Positions 6,729 through 14,519 of a stretch of 24,133 bases of DNA are shown in pieces. The DNA comes from RGIG6353 sp045594565 (GTDB lineage Bacteria > Bacillota > Clostridia > Oscillospirales > SIG627). The translations under genes and the position numbers were made by a program. Numbering within the stretch: the first letter of the stretch is position 1; the number at the start of each line of letters is the position of its first letter. The DNA is taken from assembly GCA_045594565.1 (NCBI GenBank), contig JAZNYT010000028.1, positions 1 through 24,133 of the forward strand, read 5' to 3'. Below the pieces are notes generated by a model. That model was not told the DNA's origin. It searched no databases and was given only the letters and a program-made list of their open reading frames with translations.

Positions 6729-7712
6729 TTATACGTCGTAAATACCGAGAATGAAGATACCTATAAAAGCGGTAGCGATTGCAAGGTAGTGACGGAGCGA
6801 GAGCTTTTCCTTGAGGAAAATTCTCGACCAGAGAACAGAAACCGCACAGTAGGAAGAAATGATAACGAAGCCTACAGGGTTTCCTGATACTACCACGAAC
6901 ATATAAAATACCTGTCCGAGAGTCTCACAAAGACCGCCGAGAAGCTTTGTTCCGTCGGACTTCACTTCAATCTTCTCACGCTTGATTACGAAGATATAAA
7001 TAGCGAAGATGATTGCCATAAAGAACCAAGTGAACTCATATGCAGTATTAAGAATGTCGCTGCAAGCAAGGTCTACCGCATCCTCAGTCATATCGGGATG
7101 AGCGATAGCAAATTTTGCAAGATATTCGTCTGCGATGAGAGTATCAACGAAGGTACCTACCGCATCAATGATACAGTAAAGAATGGGGAAGAGGATGGCG
7201 ATAACGCTCTTGGTGTATCTCTTGCCCGATGCCGACTGACGCATTGCTCTTGCTTCTTCGTTTTCACTATAGTCTACGATACCAAGGGAAAGAACGCCGC
7301 ATACGATGAAAATAACGCCTATAATAATGGGAATATTGAGGAATACTTCGTCGCCGTCTGTTTCTGTAAAGGTAACGCCAAAGTAGAGAATACTCAGCAG
7401 TAGTGCAAAAGCACCCGAGGTGTTACAAATGGGAGACGAAATTGAAAGCTCTATGTATCTGAGTGCCACGTAACCCAGCATCATCGAAAGGATATAGAAA
7501 AACGATGCGGGAAGATAGGTGATTATATCAGAGAAGGCGAATGGGACGCCACCGATAGTGATTGAATAAATTGCGTGAATACCCATAATGAGACCGACAG
7601 CGATACCCACCTTATAGTGCGAGTATTTGTCGCTTTGCTTTGAACCTGCTTTACTGAAGAAGTCTGAGCCACTCCAGAAGAGCATTGCGATGATAGAAAA
7701 AATAAGCCACAT
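6729..7712 (-). CDS. DMT-superfamily (EamA-like) membrane transporter
   Basis: This 327-residue protein has about ten hydrophobic segments in two halves, as in drug/metabolite transporters. It opens with MWLIFSIIAMLFWSGSDFFSKAGSK and ends with a short helix pair after SRIFLKEKLSLRHYLAIATAFIGI, the conserved closing element of EamA repeats. A charged cytoplasmic loop near residues 150-170 separates the halves. It starts 38 bases after the PLP lyase gene, behind AGGAGG (7717-7722), and is probably co-transcribed with it, so it may move a substrate or product of that enzyme. The substrate cannot be predicted. The window shows no separate promoter. Confidence 0.85.
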   Translation of the reverse strand: MWLIFSIIAMLFWSGSDFFSKAGSKQSDKYSHYKVGIAVGLIMGIHAIYSITIGGVPFAFSDIITYLPASFFYILSMMLGYVALRYIELSISSPICNTSGAFALLLSILYFGVTFTETDGDEVFLNIPIIIGVIFIVCGVLSLGIVDYSENEEARAMRQSASGKRYTKSVIAILFPILYCIIDAVGTFVDTLIADEYLAKFAIAHPDMTEDAVDLACSDILNTAYEFTWFFMAIIFAIYIFVIKREKIEVKSDGTKLLGGLCETLGQVFYMFVVVSGNPVGFVIISSYCAVSVLWSRIFLKEKLSLRHYLAIATAFIGIFILGIYDV

Positions 7713-7749
7713 CTGTTTTTCCTCCTGTGTTTTTTTAAATAATTTTAAT

Positions 7750-9024
7750 CTATATTTCAGCGAGATTTCTCTCGACGAGTTTTTGAAGGGTCATAAGAAT
7801 ACCAAGCTTTGCATGGGCAAAGGTAAGTCCGCCCTGAAAATATACTGCATAGGGAGGACGCATAGGACCGTCGGCAGAAAGCTCGATGGATGAGCCCTGT
7901 ACAAAGGTGCCTGCTGCCATAATAACGTCACTGTCGTAGCCGGGCATAGGTGCGGGAACGGGTACTGCAAAGCTGTCAACGGGTGCCGCCGCCTGTATAC
8001 CCTCGCAGAACGCAACCATTCTTTCGGGAGAACCGAATTCTACTGCCTGAATTATATCGTGACGGCTTTCGGTAGAGTTGGGCACTACCTTAAAGCCGAG
8101 CTTTTCATAAACGTTTGCCGCAAAGATAGCCCCTTTAAGAGCAGATGCTACAACAGTAGGCGAGAGGAAAAGTCCCTCGTAAAGACTTGTGATGATACCG
8201 AAGTTTACACCAACCTCCTGACCGAGTCCGGGGGCTGAAAGTCTGTAAGCAGCGCGTTCAACGCATTCAGTCTTACCGCAGATATATCCTCCCGTGGGGG
8301 CAAGTCCACCTCCGGGATTCTTTATAAGAGAGCCTACCGTCATATCGGCGCCAACGTCGGAGGGCTCGATTTTTTCAACGAACTCACCGTAGCAGTTGTC
8401 TACCATACATATAACGTCGGGCTTGATGCTCTTAACGAAAGCGATAAGCTCACCGATTTGACTCACAGAGAAGGTGGGGCGTGTTTTATAGCCCTTGGAG
8501 CGCTGAATGGTTACGAGCTTTGTTTTTTCGTTTATAGCATTTTTTATGCCTTCATAATCAAATTTTCCGCCCTCAAGAAGCTCTACCTCTCGGTAGCTTA
8601 CACCATATTCACGAAGAGAGCCCTTTGACTCTCTGACGCCAATTACCTCTTCAAGGGTGTCGTAGGGGCGTCCTACAGGCGAGAGAAGCTCATCGCCGGG
8701 GAAAAGATTAGATGCGAGAGCGAGAGCAAGAGCGTGTGTACCACATGTAATCTGGGGGCGTACAAGCGCCGCTTCGGTATGGAAAATGTCGGCGTAAACT
8801 CTTTCCAGCGTATCGCGTCCCACGTCGTCGTAGCCGTAGCCTGTTGTTCCCGCAAAGCAGGTTGCCGAAACTCTGTTCTTCTGCATAGCGGATATTACTT
8901 TTGCCTGATTGAACTCCGCCGTTTTATCTATTTCTTCAAATCTTTCTTTTAAGCTTTTCAGTATTTCTTCACCGTAAGAAAAAACCTTATCCGAGATACC
9001 AAGACCATTAAAAATATTATTCAT
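7750..9024 (-). CDS. PLP-dependent lyase, aluminium-resistance / methionine gamma-lyase-like (COG4100)
   Basis: This is a fold-type I pyridoxal-phosphate enzyme of 424 residues, the expected length for the family. The PLP lysine is Lys235 in GSLIKNPGGGLAPTGGY. The pyridine-nitrogen aspartate is Asp209 in CMVDNCYGEF. The GTHAL stretch (95-99) is the phosphate-binding region. Members are annotated as cystathionine beta-lyase-like or methionine gamma-lyase-like proteins that cleave sulphur amino acids; the true substrate of this clade is poorly established. The ATG at 9024 is preceded by AAGGAG (9033-9038). A perfect-consensus promoter lies between this gene and the DeoR gene, so it can be expressed apart from the regulator. 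The transporter gene follows. Confidence 0.87.
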   Translation of the reverse strand: MNNIFNGLGISDKVFSYGEEILKSLKERFEEIDKTAEFNQAKVISAMQKNRVSATCFAGTTGYGYDDVGRDTLERVYADIFHTEAALVRPQITCGTHALALALASNLFPGDELLSPVGRPYDTLEEVIGVRESKGSLREYGVSYREVELLEGGKFDYEGIKNAINEKTKLVTIQRSKGYKTRPTFSVSQIGELIAFVKSIKPDVICMVDNCYGEFVEKIEPSDVGADMTVGSLIKNPGGGLAPTGGYICGKTECVERAAYRLSAPGLGQEVGVNFGIITSLYEGLFLSPTVVASALKGAIFAANVYEKLGFKVVPNSTESRHDIIQAVEFGSPERMVAFCEGIQAAAPVDSFAVPVPAPMPGYDSDVIMAAGTFVQGSSIELSADGPMRPPYAVYFQGGLTFAHAKLGILMTLQKLVERNLAEI

Positions 9025-9056
9025 TTTCTACTCCTTGTTCCTTAAAAAACATAAAA

Positions 9057-9085
9057 ATTATACAATTTTTGCCTTAATTTGTCAA
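9057..9085 (-). promoter_or_regulatory. Perfect-consensus promoter of the PLP lyase-transporter operon
   Basis: On the minus strand TTGACA (9085-9080) and TATAAT (9062-9057) have a 17-base spacer. It starts 8 bases after the DeoR stop codon. Confidence 0.85.
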
Positions 9086-9092
9086 TATTTTT

Positions 9093-9839
9093 TTACAGTA
9101 TAGAAAGCCTCGGGAAGGATTTTTTGAAGCTTTCCGCATCCCCCTCCGTCACCAGATAATCCACCTCCCCAAGTGTGCACTGCCTGTAAGCGGAATGGGT
9201 GTCGAATTTAGAGGTATCGCACATAAATACTTTTTTGTCTGCAGATGAGAACATGGCGTTTCTCACGAATACCTCCTCCTGCGAAAAGTCGGATATTACA
9301 CCGTCGGAGGAAAGTGCCTTAGCCGAAAAGAATGCGATATCTGCGTAAATCTCCTGAAAGCTGCGGCAGGCATTCTGCCCGAAAAGACAGTTGGTGTTGG
9401 CACGGCTGACAGTACCTCCCGTGGATATGACGGTCATATCACCGTTTGACAGAAGATTCAGCACCTCTCTGTTATTCGTGACCACCGTCACAGATTTGGA
9501 TTTGAGAATCTCGCGCGCAAGGAAGTACGACGTGGAGGTCTGGTCGAGAAAAACGATATTTCCGTTGTGAATGAGGCTCACCGCCTTCTTTGCAATAATT
9601 TCCTTTGCCTCGGCGTTTCGGTAGGTCCTCATGCCAAAGGGCATTACCGTCTCCGCCGAGTTCACAATATGCGCTCCTCCGTAGCTCCTTTTTACAAATC
9701 CTTTCTTTTCAAGTATCGCAAGGTCACGCCTGACACTTGACTCACTTATAAAAAGTCGCGAGGCAAGCTCTTTAACGCTTACCGACCCCTTCTCGCCAAG
9801 TATCGAATATATTTCATTTTGTCTATCAGTTTTAAGCAC
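9093..9839 (-). CDS. DeoR/GlpR-family transcriptional regulator
   Basis: This is probably a repressor of sugar or organic-acid metabolism genes that senses a phosphorylated intermediate. An N-terminal DeoR winged helix (about 5-58) has SVKELASRLFISESSVRRDL as its recognition element. A DeoR sensor domain follows, with VTVVTNNREVL, the glycine-rich STGGTVSR and a C-terminal CDTSKF segment. I choose the GTG at 9839, not the in-frame ATG at 9884. It has AAGGAG (9846-9851 region) at the right distance, gives the usual family N-terminus (MLKTDRQNEI), and leaves the operator-like repeats (9852-9870) non-coding. That gives 248 residues. It is divergent from 9996-13079, which is its likely target together with itself. 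Confidence 0.9.
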   Translation of the reverse strand: MLKTDRQNEIYSILGEKGSVSVKELASRLFISESSVRRDLAILEKKGFVKRSYGGAHIVNSAETVMPFGMRTYRNAEAKEIIAKKAVSLIHNGNIVFLDQTSTSYFLAREILKSKSVTVVTNNREVLNLLSNGDMTVISTGGTVSRANTNCLFGQNACRSFQEIYADIAFFSAKALSSDGVISDFSQEEVFVRNAMFSSADKKVFMCDTSKFDTHSAYRQCTLGEVDYLVTEGDAESFKKSFPRLSIL

Positions 9840-9851
9840 TTTTTCTTCTCC

Positions 9852-9870
9852 TTTTTGCTCAATTGCGCAA
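9852..9870. promoter_or_regulatory. Operator-like palindrome in the DeoR gene leader
   Basis: TTGCTCAATTGCGCAA (9855-9870) is a 16-base palindrome with one mismatched pair. It shares the 13-base direct repeat TTTTTGCTCAATT (9852-9864) with 9925-9937, 73 bases away, about seven helical turns. Probable autoregulatory DeoR site. Confidence 0.6.
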
Positions 9871-9917
9871 CTTTTTTTGCACATTCTTCGATTTTTAGAC
9901 GAATTTTCATAAAACTA

Positions 9918-9967
9918 TTGAACATTTTTGCTCAATTCATTATAATACAATCAGAATAATATGTAAA
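9918..9967. promoter_or_regulatory. Overlapping divergent promoters sharing one -10
   Basis: Plus strand, toward the dehydrogenase: TTGAAC (9918-9923) and TATAAT (9941-9946), 17-base spacer. Minus strand, toward the DeoR gene: TTTACA (9967-9962) and TATAAT (9944-9939), 17-base spacer. Both -10 elements lie in the palindrome ATTATAAT (9939-9946), so the promoters should exclude each other. A near-inverted repeat TTGAACA/TGCTCAA (9918-9924 and 9929-9935) covers the plus -35 and the minus start region, where a repressor could block both. Confidence 0.75.
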
Positions 9968-9995
9968 GAAAAACTTTATCAAAATGGAGGAAATT

Positions 9996-11108
9996 ATGGC
10001 AAAAACTAACATAGTAGATTGGAAAACTATAACGAATTTCGTAATCGATGCATTTGTTGGCTACGGAATTCCGAGAGAAGATGCTGAAATTTGTGCAGAC
10101 GTTCTTCTCGAATCCGATAAGAGAGGAATTGAGTCCCACGGTGTTAACCGCTTCAAGCCCGTATATCTTGACAGAATAAGAGACGGAATCCAGAATCCCA
10201 TAACAAACTTTGAAATTATCAAGGAAACTCCTACCACCGCCGTTGTTGACGGTCATCACGGTATGGGTCAGGTAATCGGTCACAAGGCTATGTCTATGGC
10301 AATAGCAAAGGCTAAGGAATATGGTATGGGTATGGTAGTTGTACGTAACTCCTGCCACTACGGTATCGCAGGCTACTATACCTCTATGGCTGCAAAGGCA
10401 GGCTGTGTAGGTATGACGGGTACAAACGCACGTCCCACCGTTGCTCCTACCTTCGGCGTTGAGGGTATGTTCGGTACAAACCCCCTCACTCTCGGTGTTC
10501 CCACCGACGAGCCCTTCGACTTCAACTTTGACGCCGCTTCATCTACCTACCAGAACGGTAAGCTTGAATACTATGCGCGTCTTGATAAGGATGCCCCCAA
10601 GGGCGCGCTTGTAACTCTCGACGGAACTGCATACGAGGGAAAATCTGCAGATGCGCTTAAGGCTATGGCAAGAGGCGAGGCTGCTCTTTGCACTCTCGGC
10701 GGCCCGGGCGAGGAGGGATGTGGCTACAAGGGCTACGGCTTTGCACTCTTTGTCGAGCTTATGTCGGCTGTTCTTCAGGACGGCAGCTATGGCAAGGCTC
10801 TTACAGGCAAGGACAAGGACGGAAACAAGGCACACTACTGCCTCGGACACTTCTTTATTGCTATCGACACCGACCATTTCCTTGGTGAAGATGTGTGCCG
10901 TAAGAAAGCAGGCGACATTCTCCGTGAGGTAAGAAGCGCAAAGAAGGCTCCCGATGCAGAACGTATCTACACCGCAGGCGAGAAGGAATACGAGATTCGC
11001 CTTGCGCGTAAGGATGGTGTACCCATCAACGAGTCGGTACAGAAGGAAATGATTGAAGTACGCGATACTCTCGGTCTTACACAGTATAAATTCCCTTGGG
11101 AGGACTAA
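9996..11108 (+). CDS. Malate/L-lactate dehydrogenase family (Ldh2-type) NAD(P) oxidoreductase
   Basis: This family reduces or oxidises 2-keto/2-hydroxy acids (malate, lactate, ureidoglycolate, diketogulonate) with NAD(P) and has a fold unlike classical malate dehydrogenase. The signature ESHGVNRF (46-53), the dinucleotide segment VDGHHGMGQVIG and catalytic-region NSCHYGIAGYY with His121 are present, as is the late GCGYKGYGFALFVEL stretch. It has 370 residues, normal for the family. I use ATG 9996, not 9984, because GGAGG (9986-9990) then sits at the right distance. It is first in an operon with malic enzyme and a HAD phosphatase. With malic enzyme next, malate is a reasonable substrate guess, but sugar-acid substrates are not excluded. 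Confidence 0.88.
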   Translation: MAKTNIVDWKTITNFVIDAFVGYGIPREDAEICADVLLESDKRGIESHGVNRFKPVYLDRIRDGIQNPITNFEIIKETPTTAVVDGHHGMGQVIGHKAMSMAIAKAKEYGMGMVVVRNSCHYGIAGYYTSMAAKAGCVGMTGTNARPTVAPTFGVEGMFGTNPLTLGVPTDEPFDFNFDAASSTYQNGKLEYYARLDKDAPKGALVTLDGTAYEGKSADALKAMARGEAALCTLGGPGEEGCGYKGYGFALFVELMSAVLQDGSYGKALTGKDKDGNKAHYCLGHFFIAIDTDHFLGEDVCRKKAGDILREVRSAKKAPDAERIYTAGEKEYEIRLARKDGVPINESVQKEMIEVRDTLGLTQYKFPWED

Positions 11109-11112
11109 AGAA

Positions 11113-12285
11113 ATGGATATCAGACAGGAATCACTTAAAAAGCATTATGAATGGAAGGGAAAAATTGAGGTTATTTCTCGCGCACCCATCAATGACAGAC
11201 AGGATTTGTCTCTTGCATACACTCCAGGTGTTGCTGAGCCTTGTCTTGTTATAAAGGACGACGTATCAAAGTCCTATGACCTCACACGCCGTTCAAACCT
11301 CGTTGCAGTTATTACCGACGGTACGGCAGTTCTCGGGCTCGGTGATATCGGACCCGAGGCAGGTATGCCCGTTATGGAGGGCAAGTGCGCGCTCTTCAAG
11401 GCCTTTGCCGACGTTGACGCATTTCCCCTTTGCATCAAGTCCAAGGACGTTGACGAGATAGTAAGAACAATATACCTTCTTTCGGGCTCCTTCGGAGGCA
11501 TTAACCTTGAGGATATTTCAGCACCCCGTTGCTTTGAAATCGAAAGAAGACTCAAAGAAATATGCGACATTCCCGTATTCCACGATGACCAGCACGGTAC
11601 GGCTATCGTTGTTGCCGCAGCTCTTATCAACGCTCTTAAGCTTGTGAAGAAGGATATCGGTAAGGTGAAGGTAGTTATCAACGGTGCAGGTTCTGCAGGT
11701 ATCGCTATTGGTAAGCACCTTCTCAATATGGGCGTTAAAAATCTTACATTTGTTGACCGTCACGGCATTATCACCGAGGGCGACGAAAAGAACAACCCTG
11801 CACAGGAAGAGATTGCAAAGGTTACAAACCTTGAACATAAGACAGGTACTCTTGCAGACGCTATGAAGGGCGCCGACGTATTTATCGGTGTATCGGCACC
11901 CGGTATCGTTTCAGAGGAAATGGTAAAGTCTATGGCAGAGGACTCTATTATGTTCCCTATGGCAAATCCTACCCCCGAAATTATGCCCGACCTTGCAAAG
12001 AAGGCAGGCGCAAGAGTTGTAGGTACAGGTAGAAGCGATTTCCCCAATCAGATAAACAACGTTCTCGCATTCCCCGGTATATTCCGCGGTGCGCTTGATT
12101 GCCGTGCTACCTGCATTAACGAGGAAATGAAGGTTGCCACATCCTACGCTCTCGCATCTCTCATTCCCGATGACGAGATAACAGAGGAGAACATTATCGC
12201 TCCCGCTCTTGACAAGAGAGTTGCCGAGGTGGTAGCAAAGGCAGTTGTGGAAACGGCACACAAGACAGGCGTTGCAAGAATATGA
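11113..12285 (+). CDS. NAD-dependent malic enzyme (malate to pyruvate and CO2)
   Basis: This enzyme decarboxylates L-malate to pyruvate. It is the short bacterial form (390 residues). The catalytic Tyr36 lies in LAYTPGVAEP, Lys91 in EGKCALFKAF, the metal-binding acidic pair in NLEDISAPRC (Glu133, Asp134) and HDDQHGTA at 157-164. The dinucleotide fold has GAGSAG (191-196), and Asp215 at the end of the next strand favours NAD over NADP. An in-frame ATG exists at 11053 inside the upstream gene. I choose 11113, since GGGAGG (11098-11103) serves it and the family N-terminus begins there. The 4-base spacing from the dehydrogenase and the ATGA overlap with the HAD gene show one operon, probably repressed by the divergent DeoR protein. 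Confidence 0.95.
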   Translation: MDIRQESLKKHYEWKGKIEVISRAPINDRQDLSLAYTPGVAEPCLVIKDDVSKSYDLTRRSNLVAVITDGTAVLGLGDIGPEAGMPVMEGKCALFKAFADVDAFPLCIKSKDVDEIVRTIYLLSGSFGGINLEDISAPRCFEIERRLKEICDIPVFHDDQHGTAIVVAAALINALKLVKKDIGKVKVVINGAGSAGIAIGKHLLNMGVKNLTFVDRHGIITEGDEKNNPAQEEIAKVTNLEHKTGTLADAMKGADVFIGVSAPGIVSEEMVKSMAEDSIMFPMANPTPEIMPDLAKKAGARVVGTGRSDFPNQINNVLAFPGIFRGALDCRATCINEEMKVATSYALASLIPDDEITEENIIAPALDKRVAEVVAKAVVETAHKTGVARI

Positions 12286-13079
12286 AAAGATTTGAAAATA
12301 TAAAGCTCTTTCTTTTCGATATGGACGGAACTCTCTACCTTGGAAACAGGCTGTACGACTTTACTAACGAGCTTCTCGAAACTATAAAAAGCATCGGCGG
12401 AAAGTATATGTTTATGACGAACAACTCCTCCAAGAGCGTTCGTGACTACATAAAGAAGCTTGACGGTCTCGGAATCAAGGCGGAGTACGAGGACTTTATC
12501 ACCTCCTCACAGGCTACCGCATTCTATCTTAAAAAGGAGCATCAGAGTTCCCGACTTTATGTTTGCGGTACCGAATCTCTTAAGGAAGAGCTTCGACGTG
12601 AAGGTTTTACCCTCACCGACAAGGTTGAGGAGACCGACTGCATCGTTATGGGATTTGATACAGAGCTTACCTTTAAAAAGCTCCACGACGTGTCCTTCCT
12701 TCTTTGCACAAGACCCGACATTCCCTATATCGCCACAAATCCCGACTACGTGTGTCCCACCGAGTTCGGAAGTGTACCTGATTGCGGAAGTGTTTCCGAT
12801 ATGCTCTATAACGTATCAAAACGCCGTCCTATCTTTATCGGTAAGCCCGAGCCTCTTATGCCCGAGCTTGCTATGGAGATGACGGGCTACACAAAGGAAG
12901 AGACCGCCGTTATCGGTGACAGAATCTACACCGACGTCAAGAGCGGACTCCGCGCAGGCGTCCTTGCCACACTTGTTCTCAGCGGAGAAACTACAAGAGA
13001 GATTCTTGAAGCCTCCGAGGACAAGCCCGACTTGGTTCTCGAAAGTGCCGCCGAGATTATCCCTGTTATAAAGAAATAA
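12282..13079 (+). CDS. HAD-superfamily class IIA phosphatase (NagD-like)
   Basis: This phosphatase probably acts on small sugar or organic phosphates and is cytoplasmic. All four HAD motifs are visible: DMDGTLYL with nucleophile Asp13 and acid Asp15, TNNSS (46-50), Lys188 in FIGKPEP, and GDRIYTD (212-218) with the metal-binding aspartates. The large C2 cap between motifs II and III marks subclass IIA. It has 265 residues, usual length. The ATG overlaps the malic enzyme stop (ATGA), so translation is coupled. It may remove a phosphorylated side product or help keep the DeoR effector low; that is inference. Confidence 0.9.
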   Translation: MKRFENIKLFLFDMDGTLYLGNRLYDFTNELLETIKSIGGKYMFMTNNSSKSVRDYIKKLDGLGIKAEYEDFITSSQATAFYLKKEHQSSRLYVCGTESLKEELRREGFTLTDKVEETDCIVMGFDTELTFKKLHDVSFLLCTRPDIPYIATNPDYVCPTEFGSVPDCGSVSDMLYNVSKRRPIFIGKPEPLMPELAMEMTGYTKEETAVIGDRIYTDVKSGLRAGVLATLVLSGETTREILEASEDKPDLVLESAAEIIPVIKK

Positions 13080-13084
13080 CAACA

Positions 13085-13118
13085 GAGCAGAGGCTTTTGT
13101 CTCTGCTCAAATTTTTTA
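13085..13118 (+). terminator. Terminator of the dehydrogenase-malic enzyme-HAD operon
   Basis: GAGCAGAG (13085-13092) pairs with CTCTGCTC (13101-13108), with an 8-base loop and a following run of T. Confidence 0.85.
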
Positions 13119-13125
13119 TATCACT

Positions 13126-13159
13126 ATGATATCATGATATCATACTTTCATGATATCAT
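13126..13159. repeat. Three copies of the palindrome ATGATATCAT
   Basis: Perfect 10-base palindromes start at 13126, 13134 and 13150 (steps of 8 and 16). The first two overlap by two bases. They lie 24 bases before the -35 of the GNAT-MBL operon and after the previous terminator, so they are a candidate regulator-binding array. Confidence 0.65.
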
Positions 13160-13182
13160 AAAATCATAATGATGAATTTATG

Positions 13183-13211
13183 TTGATTTTGAGAAATACA
13201 GGTGATATAAT
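13183..13211 (+). promoter_or_regulatory. Promoter of the GNAT-MBL operon
   Basis: TTGATT (13183-13188) and TATAAT (13206-13211) have a 17-base spacer, with an extended -10 TGA directly before TATAAT. Confidence 0.8.
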
Positions 13212-13241
13212 GATGATAATGGAAAGTGGGTGGAAAGCAAA

Positions 13242-14519
13242 ATGAATTTGAAGATAAGGGAGATACTCCCGAAGGACAATCAGGCACTTGCCGAGCTGAT
13301 AAGGTATAATCTTAAGAATCACGGCCTTGATATAAAGGGTACGGTCTATTTTGACGAGGGACTTGACAGACTATCTGATTTCTACATTGGAAGTGACACC
13401 AGAGGCTACTTCGTTCTTGTGGACGATGCCGACAGAGTTTTGGGAGGTATCGGCTTTGCAGAGTTTCCTGACTTCAAGGGATGTGCCGAGCTTCAAAAGC
13501 TCTACCTTGCCGACGAGGTAAAGGGGAAGGGCTACGGATACAAGCTTATAGAGCACGTCGAAAAAAAGATGACGGAAAAAGGATTTACCGCATCTTATCT
13601 TGAAACTCACGAAAACCTAAAGGTTGCTCTTCATACCTATGAAAAAAGTGGGTATAAGCAGATAGAACGCCCAAAATCCGTAATGCACGGAGCGATGACA
13701 CATTTCTATTTCAAAGAGCTTGGAGTAAAGACGATGGAAATAATGAAGGTTTCGGAAAACATTTACAAGATACATACACCCTATAAGGATATTTTTACAA
13801 CGGTTTCTTTTATCAAGACCGATAAAGGCGTTATGATTTTCGATGCCGCAAGCTTCGAAAATGACGTGGAGGATTTCATCCTTCCCGCGATGAATGAGCT
13901 TGGCATTAAGGCGGATGACGTGAAGTATATTTTCATTTCCCATAATCATCCCGACCACTCGGGAGCGCTGATGCCCCTTATCGAAAAGCTTCCCGAAGCA
14001 GTGGTGGTATCACGCTCGGAAGCTCTTCACGAAAAATGTAGTAATTTTCTTTTTCCCGCAGACGATGAAACGCTTCTCGGTGTTTTAAGGGTGGTTACTA
14101 TCAAGGGGCATACCGATGACAGTATGGCTGTTTTCGATACAAGGACCAAGACTCTTGTAACAGGCGACTGCTTTCAGGTGTACGGAATATTCGGCTCGGG
14201 AGATTGGGGAGTCAATATAGGATACCCGGTAGAGTATCTTGCGGACATTGAGAAGGTAAGAAAGCTTTCACCGAACACAATTTCGGCGGCGCACGTTTAT
14301 CACCCCTGCGGACAGATAGCCGAAGGCGAGAGCGACGTAAACCGTTTCCTTGATTTGTCTGCAGAGCCCTTAATGAAGATAAAAGAGCTTATCCTTGACA
14401 ATCCCAACTGCACCGACGAGGAGCTGAAGACGATTTACAACGCGCCCAAAACGCTTCCCACTATAGGAATAAGACCCATAAAGGCGGTACGTGATGCAAT
14501 GAATGCAGGTGAAATATGA
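13242..14519 (+). CDS. Fusion of GNAT acetyltransferase and metallo-beta-lactamase-fold hydrolase
   Basis: One continuous frame carries two enzymes. Residues 1-160 form a GNAT N-acyltransferase, with the acetyl-CoA loop in VKGKGYGYKL (93-102) and a C-terminal ENLKVALHTYEKSGYK helix-strand typical of the fold. Residues 165-425 form an MBL-fold hydrolase with metal ligands HNHPDH (234-239), His290 in IKGHTDDS, Asp309 in VTGDC and a late His in AAHVYHP. It resembles the metallohydrolase half of flavodiiron proteins but has no flavodoxin part. The start at 13242 has GGTGG upstream; a GTG at 13230 is possible. At the junction, GGAG (13722-13725) sits 8 bases before an in-frame ATG (13734), so the MBL part might also be made alone. 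The PfkB gene overlaps the stop (ATGA). Confidence 0.85.
   Translation: MNLKIREILPKDNQALAELIRYNLKNHGLDIKGTVYFDEGLDRLSDFYIGSDTRGYFVLVDDADRVLGGIGFAEFPDFKGCAELQKLYLADEVKGKGYGYKLIEHVEKKMTEKGFTASYLETHENLKVALHTYEKSGYKQIERPKSVMHGAMTHFYFKELGVKTMEIMKVSENIYKIHTPYKDIFTTVSFIKTDKGVMIFDAASFENDVEDFILPAMNELGIKADDVKYIFISHNHPDHSGALMPLIEKLPEAVVVSRSEALHEKCSNFLFPADDETLLGVLRVVTIKGHTDDSMAVFDTRTKTLVTGDCFQVYGIFGSGDWGVNIGYPVEYLADIEKVRKLSPNTISAAHVYHPCGQIAEGESDVNRFLDLSAEPLMKIKELILDNPNCTDEELKTIYNAPKTLPTIGIRPIKAVRDAMNAGEI

Noticed and set aside
7098..7403. Plus-strand open frames opposite the transporter and other genes
   Set aside because: They are antisense to clearly conserved proteins and lack ribosome sites or recognisable domains.
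9840..9884. Upstream ATG start for the DeoR gene
   Set aside because: It would add 15 atypical residues and make the operator repeat coding; the GTG at 9839 has a proper ribosome site and gives the normal family N-terminus.
13734..14519. Flavodiiron protein
   Set aside because: Only the MBL half is like that family; no flavodoxin domain follows, and the partner domain is a GNAT.
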